Shown here piece by piece: positions 1 through 7,392 of a stretch of 64,000 nt of DNA (the stretch's first letter is position 1; each line of letters begins with the position of its first letter). Origin of the DNA: Streptomyces sp. A1277 (GTDB taxonomy: Bacteria > Actinomycetota > Actinomycetes > Streptomycetales > Streptomycetaceae); the NCBI RefSeq assembly GCF_004795015.1, contig NZ_SSBI01000024.1, positions 44,573 to 108,572 of the forward strand, written 5' to 3'. A model generated the notes under the pieces. The model saw only the letters and a program-made list of their open reading frames with translations. It was not told where the DNA came from and made no database searches. The position numbers were made by a program, and so were the translations under genes.

Positions 1-953
1 TCGGGGTAGCGGGCCAGGGCGGCCGCGCAGATCCGGGCGAGCAGGGCGAGGACCGACACCTTGGGGCCGGCGCCGGGCCCGCCCGTGCTGTTCATCGCTG
101 CCCTCGCGGCCATCAGCTCGGTCGCATCGGCGTCGACCCAGCAAGTGGCGTCGGGGATCTCCCGCCGGCTGCGGCTCAGTTTGTCGGCGACCGCGCCGCG
201 TACCCCGCGCAGCGGGGTCCGCTCACCGTCCGGTGAAGGTACGGACGACGCATCAGGCACTGCGGGCGCCACGGCCGGTGCCTCGGCAGCGGACCGGATG
301 GCGGACTCGACGTCGGCCCGCAGGATCAGCCCGTCAGGACCCGATCCGGCGAGTCGGCGCAGATCCAGATCGTGCTGCCGCGCAAGCCTGCGCACCAACG
401 GCGATACGACCGCGACCGGCCCCGATTCCCGGTCGGTCCGGGCGGGCGAGGCACCGGAAGACACACCGGACACGGCACCGGACGACGCACCGGACGACGC
501 ACCGGAAGAGGTATCCGCAGGAGCCGCCGGAGCCGCGACGGCTGCCTTCAGCCCCTTCAGCCCCTCAGGCCGCACCCGCCGCCGACGCACCGGCGGCGCC
601 CCGGTCCCGTAACCCACGAGCACGTTCCCGGACCCGGAATCCGCCGCAGCCGGCTCCGCGTCGGCCGCCCCGGACCCGGAATCGCTCCTTCCGGGGGCCT
701 CGCCGGACGACCCGACGGCCACCGTCAACAGCGGCGCCCCGACCGGAAGCTCCGTACCCTCGTCGCCGAACCGGGCGGTCACCACACCCCCGTAAGGGCA
801 GGGCACCTCCACCATCGCCTTGGCCGTCTCGACCTCGACCACGGGCTGGTCGATGGAGACGACGTCCCCGACCTCCACCAGCCAGCGGACGATCTCGGCC
901 TCGGTCAGCCCCTCGCCGAGGTCCGGCAGTTTGAACTCGAGCACCTGAGCCAT
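1..953 (-). CDS. bkdC: Branched-chain 2-oxo acid dehydrogenase E2 (lipoamide acyltransferase), 3' end missing
   Basis: E2 subunit of a 2-oxo acid dehydrogenase complex, which moves the acyl group from E1 via lipoyl-lysine to CoA. About 317 residues are visible. An N-terminal lipoyl domain carries the lysine in ETAKAMVEV. An Ala/Ser-rich linker with SSGA repeats follows, then a peripheral subunit-binding domain (SPLVRRLARQ), then the start of the catalytic domain. The catalytic HxxxD motif lies beyond the window edge. The ATG shares one base with the E1 beta stop (TGATG), so translation is coupled. A branched-chain substrate is favoured by the Lrp-family neighbour and the E1 type; a pyruvate dehydrogenase E2 is the alternative. 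Confidence 0.88.
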   Translation of the reverse strand, partial: MAQVLEFKLPDLGEGLTEAEIVRWLVEVGDVVSIDQPVVEVETAKAMVEVPCPYGGVVTARFGDEGTELPVGAPLLTVAVGSSGEAPGRSDSGSGAADAEPAAADSGSGNVLVGYGTGAPPVRRRRVRPEGLKGLKAAVAAPAAPADTSSGASSGASSGAVSGVSSGASPARTDRESGPVAVVSPLVRRLARQHDLDLRRLAGSGPDGLILRADVESAIRSAAEAPAVAPAVPDASSVPSPDGERTPLRGVRGAVADKLSRSRREIPDATCWVDADATELMAARAAMNSTGGPGAGPKVSVLALLARICAAALARYP

Positions 954-1984
954 CAGTTCTCCGCCTCCCACTGCAGCCGTGCGACGGCGTCGAGCACCCG
1001 GTCCACACCGGGGAGGTGGTGCCGCTCCTGCATCGGCGGCGGATACGGGATGTCGAATCCGGCGACTCGCAGCACCGGAGCCTCCAGGTGGTGGAAGCAC
1101 CGCTCGGTGATCCGGGCCGCGATCTCGCCGCCGGGGCCCCCGAAGCCGGTGGATTCGTGGACGACGACCGCGCGCCCGGTGCGGCGCACCGAGGCGGCGA
1201 CGGTCTCGTCGTCGAACGGCACCAGCGAGCGAAGGTCGACGACTTCGAGGTCCCAGCCCTCCTCGACGGCGGCCTCGGCGGCCTCCATGCAGACCGGCAG
1301 GGACGGCCCGTACGTGATCAGCGTGGCGCTGCGGCCGGGGCGGCGCACGACGGCCCGCCCGATGGGCTCCACGGCGGCGGGCTCCTGCGGCGACCAGTCC
1401 GCCTTGGACCAGTACAGCCGCTTCGGCTCCAGGAAGACCACCGGGTCGTCCGAGGCGATCGAGGCGCGCAGCAGCCCGTACGCGTCCTCGACGGTGGCCG
1501 GCGTGACGACGTGGAGACCGGGCGTCGCCATGTAGTACGCCTCCGAGGAGTCGCTGTGGTGCTCGACGCCCCCGATGCCGCCGCCGTAGGGCACCCGGAC
1601 GGTGATCGGCAGCGGCATCGCGCCCCCGGTCCGGTTCCGCATCTTGGCGACATGGCTGATGAGCTGCTCGAACGCCGGATAGGCGAAGGCGTCGAACTGC
1701 ATCTCGACCACGGGCCGCAGCCCGTACATCGCCATGCCGACCGCCGCCCCGAGGATGCCCGCCTCGGCCAGCGGGGTGTCCGTGCATCGTTCGTCGCCGA
1801 ATTCCTTCGCCAGGCCGTCGGTGATCCGGAAGACCCCGCCGAGCGTCCCGACGTCCTCACCGAGGACGTGCACCGAGGGGTCATCGGCCATCGAGTCGCG
1901 CAGCGCGCGCCCCAGGGCCTGCGCCATCGTGGCGGGCTTGGCCTTCGCGGTCCGCTCCCCGGCCGTCGCCGCTGCCGTGGTCAT
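953..1984 (-). CDS. bkdB: Branched-chain 2-oxo acid dehydrogenase E1 beta subunit
   Basis: Beta subunit (343 aa) of the thiamine-diphosphate-dependent E1 decarboxylase. The family features visible are the N-terminal LGEDVG segment, FADTPLAE-like sequence (here CTDTPLAEAG), the VEMQFDAFAYPAFEQ segment, and a transketolase C-terminal domain starting around residue 210. Length is normal for the family. Its ATG overlaps the E1 alpha stop by four bases (ATGA) and its own stop overlaps the E2 start. The three genes therefore form a tightly coupled E1 alpha-E1 beta-E2 operon. No E3 (lipoamide dehydrogenase) gene is adjacent, as usual in Streptomyces, where E3 is encoded elsewhere. Confidence 0.93.
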   Translation of the reverse strand: MTTAAATAGERTAKAKPATMAQALGRALRDSMADDPSVHVLGEDVGTLGGVFRITDGLAKEFGDERCTDTPLAEAGILGAAVGMAMYGLRPVVEMQFDAFAYPAFEQLISHVAKMRNRTGGAMPLPITVRVPYGGGIGGVEHHSDSSEAYYMATPGLHVVTPATVEDAYGLLRASIASDDPVVFLEPKRLYWSKADWSPQEPAAVEPIGRAVVRRPGRSATLITYGPSLPVCMEAAEAAVEEGWDLEVVDLRSLVPFDDETVAASVRRTGRAVVVHESTGFGGPGGEIAARITERCFHHLEAPVLRVAGFDIPYPPPMQERHHLPGVDRVLDAVARLQWEAEN

Positions 1985-3141
1985 CGGGCTGCTCCCCCAT
2001 CCGTGCCGTGCTGGTCGTGCTCCGCGTCCAGCTCACCGCGCAGGCGGTCCGCCTGCTCGCGCAACTGCGCCGTCTGCTCCGCGTACACATGGGTGAAGAG
2101 GTCCATCGGGTCGAGCACCGGGTCCGCGTTCATCCGCTCGCGCAGCTCCGCCGCCATCCGCTCCGCGGCCACCCGCGCCTCCTCGATGCCGTCGCCGTCG
2201 AGCAGCCCGCGCCCGGTCAGCTCGCGCTCCAGCAGCTGCACCGGATCGTGGGCCCGCCACGTCTCGACCTCGCTGTCACCGCGGTAGCGGGTCGCGTCGT
2301 CGGCGTTCGTATGGGCGTCCATGCGGTACGTCACCGCCTCGACCAGCGTGGGCCCGCCGCCGCTCCTGGCCCGCTCGACCGCCTCGGAGAGCACCTGGTG
2401 CACCGCCGCCGCGTCGTTGCCGTCGACCAGCCGGCCGGGCATGCCGTATCCCACGGCCTTGTGCGCCAGCGACGGGGCCGCGGTCTGCTTGGCCAGGGGG
2501 ACGGAGATGGCGAAGCCGTTGTTCTGCACGAGGAAGACGACCGGGGCCCGCCAGACGGCCGCGAAATTCAGCGCCTCGTGGAAATCGCCCTCGCTGGTGC
2601 CGCCGTCACCGACCATGGCGAGCGCGACCACGTCGTCGCCCTTGAGCCGCGCCGCGTGGGCCAGGCCCACCGCGTGCGGCAACTGGGTGGCGAGCGGGGT
2701 GCAGAGGGGGGCGACGCGGTGCTCGCGCGGGTCGTAGCCGGTGTGCCGGTCGCCCCGCAGCAGCGTCAGCGCCTCGACCGGGTCCAGGCCCCGCGCCACG
2801 GCCGCGAGCGTGTCGCGGTAGCTGGGGAAGAGCCAGTCCCGCTCCTCCAGCACCAGGGCCGCCGCGATCTCGCACGCCTCCTGGCCCGTGCTCGACGGAT
2901 AGACCGCCAGCCTGCCCTGCTTGGTGAGGGCCGTGGCCTGGACGTTGTACCGCCGGCCGCGCACGAGCTCGGCGTAGAGCCGCCGCAGCAGCTCGGGGTC
3001 CGCGTCGGCCGCGGCGTCCGTACCCAGCACCCGGTACGGCTCGGGGTCCGGGAGCAGCGGCGCGGGATCGGTGAGCGGCTTCCAGGCCGGGGGCGGCGTG
3101 GGCCGGTAGGCGGCCGCGCCGGGCAGCTCTTGGACCGTCAT
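1981..3141 (-). CDS. bkdA: Branched-chain 2-oxo acid dehydrogenase E1 alpha subunit
   Basis: Alpha subunit (386 aa) of E1, binding thiamine diphosphate and decarboxylating the oxo acids derived from Leu, Ile and Val. These supply branched starter units for fatty acids and polyketides. The ThDP motif runs from GDGG (about 178) to QNN (about 207), and the phosphorylation-loop-like region reads YRMDAHTNADD. An upstream in-frame start exists at 3201, but the ATG at 3141 follows a clear GGAGG eight bases away and gives the usual N-terminus. Streptomyces often carry two Bkd clusters, so bkdF is an equally valid symbol. The promoter region is shared with a divergent Lrp-type regulator. Confidence 0.92.
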   Translation of the reverse strand: MTVQELPGAAAYRPTPPPAWKPLTDPAPLLPDPEPYRVLGTDAAADADPELLRRLYAELVRGRRYNVQATALTKQGRLAVYPSSTGQEACEIAAALVLEERDWLFPSYRDTLAAVARGLDPVEALTLLRGDRHTGYDPREHRVAPLCTPLATQLPHAVGLAHAARLKGDDVVALAMVGDGGTSEGDFHEALNFAAVWRAPVVFLVQNNGFAISVPLAKQTAAPSLAHKAVGYGMPGRLVDGNDAAAVHQVLSEAVERARSGGGPTLVEAVTYRMDAHTNADDATRYRGDSEVETWRAHDPVQLLERELTGRGLLDGDGIEEARVAAERMAAELRERMNADPVLDPMDLFTHVYAEQTAQLREQADRLRGELDAEHDQHGTDGGAAR

Positions 3142-3169
3142 GACAGGCACCTCCGAGCATCGAGGGGTG

Positions 3170-3192
3170 TCGAAAATATGGCGATATATCGA
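3170..3192. promoter_or_regulatory. AT-rich imperfect dyad between bkdA and the Lrp gene
   Basis: TCGAAAATAT, four bases, then ATATATCGA form an imperfect inverted repeat 29 bp upstream of the bkdA start. Its A/T content stands out in this GC-rich sequence. Lrp/AsnC proteins favour such degenerate AT-rich dyads and commonly act on a divergent neighbour, so this is a candidate operator for the regulator starting at 3344. The assignment is inferred. Confidence 0.4.
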
Positions 3193-3228
3193 AAACGACA
3201 CAAGGCGCGAGTGTGGCGCGCCTCACCT

Positions 3229-3242
3229 ACCGATTGTTCGGT
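3229..3242. promoter_or_regulatory. Variant of the paa operator in the bkdA/Lrp promoter region
   Basis: ACCGATTGTTCGGT differs at one base from the core ACCGATCGTTCGGT found upstream of paaN (4551-4568) and, inverted, upstream of paaA (9605-9622). It lies between the two divergent genes. If real, it would place bkd or the Lrp gene under the same TetR-type regulator as the paa genes. Confidence 0.4.
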
Positions 3243-3276
3243 CGTGAGCGCATTTTGGCTACAGGCGCCGTCAGCC

Positions 3277-3285
3277 TGTGGACAA
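3277..3285 (-). promoter_or_regulatory. DnaA box in the bkd/Lrp intergenic region
   Basis: TGTGGACAA, the complement of TTGTCCACA, the preferred Streptomyces DnaA box. It lies 58 bp upstream of the Lrp-family start. Whether DnaA acts here is unknown. Confidence 0.45.
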
Positions 3286-3343
3286 ACGGTTCTCCACAGC
3301 CTGGGATGGGGACAGGTCGTCCAGGACGGGGAGGCAAGCGAAC

Positions 3344-3865
3344 ATGGCAGCTGAACAAATGGCCGAGGGCGGCGGGGAGCCGAGCCGGATTCCCCCGGCC
3401 CGCCCCCTCGACTCCGTCGACCACGCCATCCTGCGACTGCTCCAGACGGACGGCCGCGCCTCGATACGGTCGGTGGCCGACCGCGTCCACGTCTCGCGCG
3501 CCAACGCCTACGCGCGGATCAACCGGCTCGTGGAAAACGGCGTGATCCGGGGGTTCAGCGCGCGGGTGAACCATGAGCGGGCGGGGCAGGGCGCTTCCGC
3601 GTACATCACGCTCAAGATCGTCCAGAACTCCTGGCGCACCGTCCGCGAACAGCTCCAGGCACTGCCGGGAGCCACGCACATCGCGCTCGTCAGCGGCGAT
3701 TTCGACGTCCTGCTCCTGGTGCACACACCGGACAACCGGACGCTGCGCGAGCTGGTGCTGACCCGGATTCAAGCCATTCCGGAAGTGCTGTCCACCCGCA
3801 CGCTGCTGGTGTTCGAGGAAACGGACCTGGCGCCCGGCCCGGACCGCCCCACAGAACTCACCTGA
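3344..3865 (+). CDS. Lrp/AsnC-family transcriptional regulator
   Basis: A 173-aa protein with the Lrp/AsnC layout: N-terminal winged helix (LDSVDHAILRLLQTDGR, then SVADRVHVSRANAYARINRL as recognition region, roughly residues 20-75), then a C-terminal RAM/ligand domain from about residue 95. It is transcribed away from the bkd operon, so it is probably the local regulator (a BkdR type) sensing branched-chain amino or oxo acids. The ATG at 3344 is preferred to an in-frame upstream start at 3278 because GGGGAGG precedes it at normal spacing and the protein then has the usual length. The ligand is not known from sequence. Confidence 0.88.
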   Translation: MAAEQMAEGGGEPSRIPPARPLDSVDHAILRLLQTDGRASIRSVADRVHVSRANAYARINRLVENGVIRGFSARVNHERAGQGASAYITLKIVQNSWRTVREQLQALPGATHIALVSGDFDVLLLVHTPDNRTLRELVLTRIQAIPEVLSTRTLLVFEETDLAPGPDRPTELT

Positions 3866-3895
3866 GCGGACACGCGCAGGGGAACAGGCAGGTGC

Positions 3896-4498
3896 TCAAT
3901 GGCCGGCCGACCCGGACTTCATGCCGTCGAAGGCCAGCTGAACCACGGTGTCCGCGAGCCGTTCCCCTTCCGCACCCCCGTCGGGCAGCGGCCGGTACCA
4001 CTCCACCAGGGAGTTGACCATGCCGAACAGGAGCCGCGTCGCGAGCCGTATGTCCACGTCGGAGCGGAGGTCGCCGTCCGCGACGGCCGCCTTGAGCAGT
4101 TCGGCGACCCGCTGGTCGAACTCGCGCCGCCGCTCCAGGGCCCACCGCTCGGTCTTCGTGTTGCCCCGCACCCGCAGCAGCAGCGTGACGTAGGGCAGTT
4201 CGGCTATCAGCACCTCGACGGTACGACGAGTGACGTACTCGACCCGCTCGATCGCGCGGCCCCGCGTCGCGCCGGACTCGTCAAGGATCTCGAACAGCCC
4301 GTCGAGAGCGCGGCTGACCGCCCGCCGCAGCAGCTCTTCCTTGCCCGCGACGTGGTGGTAGATGGACGACTTGGAGATGCCGGCCGCCTTCGACAGGTGC
4401 TCCATGGACGTGCCGTCGTAACCGCGCTCGTTGAAGACACGGACGGCGACGGTCAGCAGAGTCTCCGGTGTGTACGTGTCCCGCTTGGCCGTGGTCAT
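3896..4498 (-). CDS. TetR-family regulator, probable controller of the paa genes
   Basis: A 200-aa TetR protein. The N-terminal HTH is clear: GYDGTSMEHLSKAAGISKSS then IYHHVAGKEELL, about residues 25-60. The rest is a variable ligand-binding domain. GGGGAGG precedes the ATG. It faces paaN across 123 bp that contain the near-palindrome CCGACCGATCGTTCGG. The identical sequence precedes paaA 5 kb away. Both the position and the shared site suggest a PaaR-type repressor released by phenylacetyl-CoA, but the ligand and the sign of regulation are inferred. Confidence 0.87.
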   Translation of the reverse strand: MTTAKRDTYTPETLLTVAVRVFNERGYDGTSMEHLSKAAGISKSSIYHHVAGKEELLRRAVSRALDGLFEILDESGATRGRAIERVEYVTRRTVEVLIAELPYVTLLLRVRGNTKTERWALERRREFDQRVAELLKAAVADGDLRSDVDIRLATRLLFGMVNSLVEWYRPLPDGGAEGERLADTVVQLAFDGMKSGSAGH

Positions 4499-4520
4499 GT
4501 CCGCGATCCTCCCCTACGAG

Positions 4521-4529
4521 TTGTCCACA
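4521..4529 (+). promoter_or_regulatory. DnaA box between the TetR gene and paaN
   Basis: TTGTCCACA, an exact match to the Streptomyces DnaA-box consensus, 22 bp upstream of the TetR start and 101 bp upstream of paaN. Role unknown. Confidence 0.45.
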
Positions 4530-4550
4530 GGTTTCGCGGGCCCCCTTGTC

Positions 4551-4568
4551 CCGACCGATCGTTCGGTT
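4551..4568. promoter_or_regulatory. Operator of the paa regulon, paaN copy
   Basis: CCGACCGATCGTTCGGTT. Its central 16 bp read CCGA-N-CGATCG-N-TCGG, a near-perfect palindrome with only positions 5 and 12 breaking symmetry. The full 18-mer recurs in inverted orientation at 9605-9622 ahead of paaA. Candidate binding site for the adjacent TetR regulator. Confidence 0.65.
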
Positions 4569-4621
4569 ACTCTAACTCTGTCCGCCCGTCCCTGCCCAGC
4601 TCGATGAGGAGTTGGTCCGCC

Positions 4622-6322
4622 ATGGCCGCCGAGCTCTCCCCGCACCTGCTGTCCGAGAAGCACCGCCACACGCTGGACCGGGCCCTCGAAGCGATCCGCA
4701 CCCGCGACTACTGGTCCCCGCATCCCGAGCATCCGAAGGCGTACGGGGAGGGCGGCGCCCCCGGCAGCCTCGGTGCCGCCGAGGGCAAGGCCGCTTTCGA
4801 CGCCGTGCTGCACACCCGTATCGACCTCGGCCAGCCGGGCACCGACGGATGGACGGGCGGTGAGGTCTCTCCGTACGGCCCCGAGCTCGCCGTCGAGTAT
4901 CCGCACGCGGACCTGGACGTCCTGCTCCCGGCGATGCGCGCGGGCATGCCCGCCTGGCGTGAGGCCGGCCCCGAGACCAGGGCCCTGGTCTGCCTGGAGA
5001 TCCTGGCGCGGATCAGCGCACGCACCCATGAGTTCGCCCACGCCGTGATGCACACGAGCGGCCAGGCATTCATGATGGCGTTCCAGGCCGGCGGCCCGCA
5101 CGCCCAGGACCGCGGCCTGGAAGCCGTCGCGTACGCGTACGAGGAGCAGCTCCGCGCCCCCCGCACCGCCGACTGGTCCAAGCCGCAGGGCAAGCGCGAC
5201 CCGCTCGCGCTGCACAAGACGTTCACCCCGGCGGGCCGCGGCATCTCACTGCTGATCGGGTGCAACACCTTCCCCACCTGGAACGGCTACCCGGGCCTCT
5301 TCGCCTCCCTCGCCACGGGCAACCCGGTCCTCGTCAAGCCCCACCCCCGCGCGGTCCTCCCGCTCGCCCTCACCGTGCAGCTGGCACGCGAAGTGCTCAC
5401 CGAGGCGGGCTTCGACCCCAACCTCGTCGCCCTGGCCGCCGAGCGCCCGGGCGAGGGCATCGCCAAGACCCTGGCGGTCCGCCCCGAGATCAAGATCATC
5501 GACTACACGGGGTCCACGGAATTCGGCGACTGGCTGGAGGCCAACGCCCGCCAGGCCCAGGTCTACACGGAGAAGGCCGGCGTCAACACGGTCCTCGTGG
5601 ACTCCACCGACGACTACCGCGGCATGCTCGCCAACCTCGCCTTCTCGTTCTCCCTGTACAGCGGCCAGATGTGCACCACCCCACAGAATCTGCTCATCCC
5701 CCGGGCCGGCATCACCACGGACGCCGGCGACAAGACGTACGAGGACGTCGTCGGCGACATCGCGGCCGCGGTCACCGGCCTCCTGGGCGACGACGCCCGC
5801 GCGAACGGCCTGCTCGGCGCCCTGGTCAACCCGGACGTGAAGGCCCGCCTCGACGCCGCGGCCCAGCTGGGCGAAGTCGCGCTTCCCTCCCGCGAGGTGA
5901 CCAACCCCGACTTCCCGGACGCCACCGTCCGCACCCCCGTGATCGTCAAGCTCGACGCCGCCAAGACGGACGACGAGCCTCCCTACCTCTCGGAGTGCTT
6001 CGGTCCGGTCTCCTTCGCCGTCGCGGTCGACTCGACGACGGACGCCCTGGAGCTCCTGCGCCGCACGATCCGCGAGAAGGGCGCGATGACAGTCGGCGCG
6101 TACACCACGTCCGAGGAGGTGGAACGCGCGGTGGAGGACGTCTGCCTGGACGAGTCCGCCCAGCTCTCCCTGAACCTCACCGGCGGCGTCTACGTCAACC
6201 AGACAGCAGCCTTCTCCGACTACCACGGCTCAGGCGGCAACCCCGCAGCCAACGCCGCCCTCTGCGACGGCGCCTTCGTCTCCAACCGCTTCCGCACCCT
6301 GGAAGTCCGCCGCCAACGCTAG
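4622..6322 (+). CDS. paaN: Phenylacetic acid degradation protein PaaN, aldehyde dehydrogenase family
   Basis: A 566-aa member of the aldehyde dehydrogenase superfamily, in the PaaN group expected to oxidise the semialdehyde formed after ring opening in phenylacetate degradation. Seen are the cofactor-site region (LIGCNTFPTWNGYPG and NPVLVKPHP), the glutamate region YTEKAG, and the nucleophile region SGQMCTTPQN with its cysteine. It lacks the C-terminal MaoC-like hydratase domain of the ~680-aa bifunctional PaaZ, so ring hydrolysis must come from another protein. The ATG at 4622 follows GAGGAG; an in-frame ATG at 4604 is possible. It is divergent from the TetR gene and separated from paaABCDE by a three-gene operon on the other strand. 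Confidence 0.87.
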   Translation: MAAELSPHLLSEKHRHTLDRALEAIRTRDYWSPHPEHPKAYGEGGAPGSLGAAEGKAAFDAVLHTRIDLGQPGTDGWTGGEVSPYGPELAVEYPHADLDVLLPAMRAGMPAWREAGPETRALVCLEILARISARTHEFAHAVMHTSGQAFMMAFQAGGPHAQDRGLEAVAYAYEEQLRAPRTADWSKPQGKRDPLALHKTFTPAGRGISLLIGCNTFPTWNGYPGLFASLATGNPVLVKPHPRAVLPLALTVQLAREVLTEAGFDPNLVALAAERPGEGIAKTLAVRPEIKIIDYTGSTEFGDWLEANARQAQVYTEKAGVNTVLVDSTDDYRGMLANLAFSFSLYSGQMCTTPQNLLIPRAGITTDAGDKTYEDVVGDIAAAVTGLLGDDARANGLLGALVNPDVKARLDAAAQLGEVALPSREVTNPDFPDATVRTPVIVKLDAAKTDDEPPYLSECFGPVSFAVAVDSTTDALELLRRTIREKGAMTVGAYTTSEEVERAVEDVCLDESAQLSLNLTGGVYVNQTAAFSDYHGSGGNPAANAALCDGAFVSNRFRTLEVRRQR

Positions 6323-6522
6323 AACACGGGCCCGCCGGCAATTCCAGCCCGTCCGGCAATTCCAGCCCGTCCGGCGCTTGAGGACCGGGGGCTCGGGGGC
6401 CCGGGGGCCCGGGGGCGGAGCCCGCCCGCCCCACCCAGCCCGTCCGGCGCTTGAGGACCGGGAGTCCGGGGGCAGAGCCCGCCCACCCCACCCAGCCCGT
6501 CCGGCGCTTGAGGACCGGGGGC
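6323..6522. repeat. Gene-free stretch with Streptomyces-type GTCCGGCGCTTGAGGACC repeats
   Basis: Between the convergent paaN and methyltransferase genes (371 bp in all, no gene). Three copies of CAGCCCGTCCGGCGCTTGAG start at 6364, 6437 and 6493. Two truncated copies (CAGCCCGTCCGGC) start at 6345 and 6364. Between copies lie G-rich and C-rich tracts able to pair. This element type is common downstream of Streptomyces genes. From 6542 to 6693 the sequence is C-rich, with a CACCCAC-type simple repeat around 6640-6662 and nothing else recognisable. Confidence 0.75.
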
Positions 6523-6541
6523 CCGGGGGCGGAGCCCCCGG
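6523..6541. terminator. GC hairpin between convergent paaN and methyltransferase genes
   Basis: CCGGGGGC, loop GGA, GCCCCCGG: a perfect 8-bp stem with no T-run, as is usual for Streptomyces terminators. It could serve both converging transcripts. Confidence 0.5.
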
Positions 6542-6693
6542 TTACGGGAAGGGGCGGGTAGGGGAACAGCCCGCCGCAGGCGCCCGCCCCCGCCCAGCCC
6601 CGCCCCCGCCGAGCGCCGGACGAGCCCCGGCACCCCCACCACCCACCACCCACCACCCACCACAGGAACGCCCAACCACGGACACCCCACCCC

Positions 6694-7392
6694 TCACCCC
6701 CCAGAAATCACCGCATACCGCCCCACCCACGCGTGCATCGCAATCGCCGCAGCCGCCCCCGCATTGATCGACCGCGTAGACCCGAACTGCGCGATCGAGC
6801 ACACCATCGCCGCATGCCGACGCGCCTCCTCCGTCAGCCCGGGCCCCTCCTGCCCGAACAGGAGCACACACCGCCGAGGCAACACCGTCCGCTCCAGCGG
6901 CACCGCCCCGGGCAGATTGTCGATCCCGATGATCGGCAGCCCCTCGGCCTCCGCCCAGGCGGTCAGGCTCGCGGTGTCGGGGTGGTAGCGGACGTGCTGG
7001 TAGCGGTCGGTGACCATGGCCCCGCGCCGGTTCCAGCGCCGGCGCCCCACGATGTGCACTTCCTTGGCGAGGAAGGCGTTGGCCGTACGGACCACGGACC
7101 CGATGTTGAAGTCGTGGCCCCAGTTCTCCACGGCGACGTGGAAGTCGTGCCGGCGCAGGTCGAGGTCGGCGACGATCGCTTCCCGGGTCCAGTAGCGGTA
7201 CTGGTCGCCGACGTTGCGCCGGTCGCCCTGGGCCAGCAGCTCGGGATCGTACCGCTCGTCCTCGGGCCAGGGCAGCGGATGCGGCCCGACGCCGACCTGC
7301 GTACCGAACCCCTCGTCGTACTGCGCGGGCTCGGCGCCCACGAGCCCTCCGCTGCCACTCGTCTCACCGGTGCTGCCGGTCTCACTGCTCAC
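6694..7392 (-). CDS. SpoU-family (TrmH-like) RNA 2'-O-methyltransferase
   Basis: A 232-aa SPOUT methyltransferase expected to transfer methyl from SAM to a ribose 2'-OH in tRNA or rRNA. The three SpoU motifs are present: NIGSVVRTANAF, LLFGQEGPGL and SINAGAAAAI. The start is set at the GTG at 7392, whose GTGA overlaps the stop of the HTTM gene; upstream in-frame sequence is low-complexity Arg/Gly/Pro translation of the overlapping gene. The N-terminal ~35 residues are Gly/Ser-rich. It is the last gene of a coupled operon with the HTTM and DUF5819 genes. The RNA target cannot be told from sequence. Confidence 0.87.
   Translation of the reverse strand: MSSETGSTGETSGSGGLVGAEPAQYDEGFGTQVGVGPHPLPWPEDERYDPELLAQGDRRNVGDQYRYWTREAIVADLDLRRHDFHVAVENWGHDFNIGSVVRTANAFLAKEVHIVGRRRWNRRGAMVTDRYQHVRYHPDTASLTAWAEAEGLPIIGIDNLPGAVPLERTVLPRRCVLLFGQEGPGLTEEARRHAAMVCSIAQFGSTRSINAGAAAAIAMHAWVGRYAVISGG

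Noticed and set aside
2008..3354. Long plus-strand ORF opposite the E1 alpha gene
   Set aside because: High-GC antisense shadow; composition and frame match the third-position bias of the real gene on the other strand.
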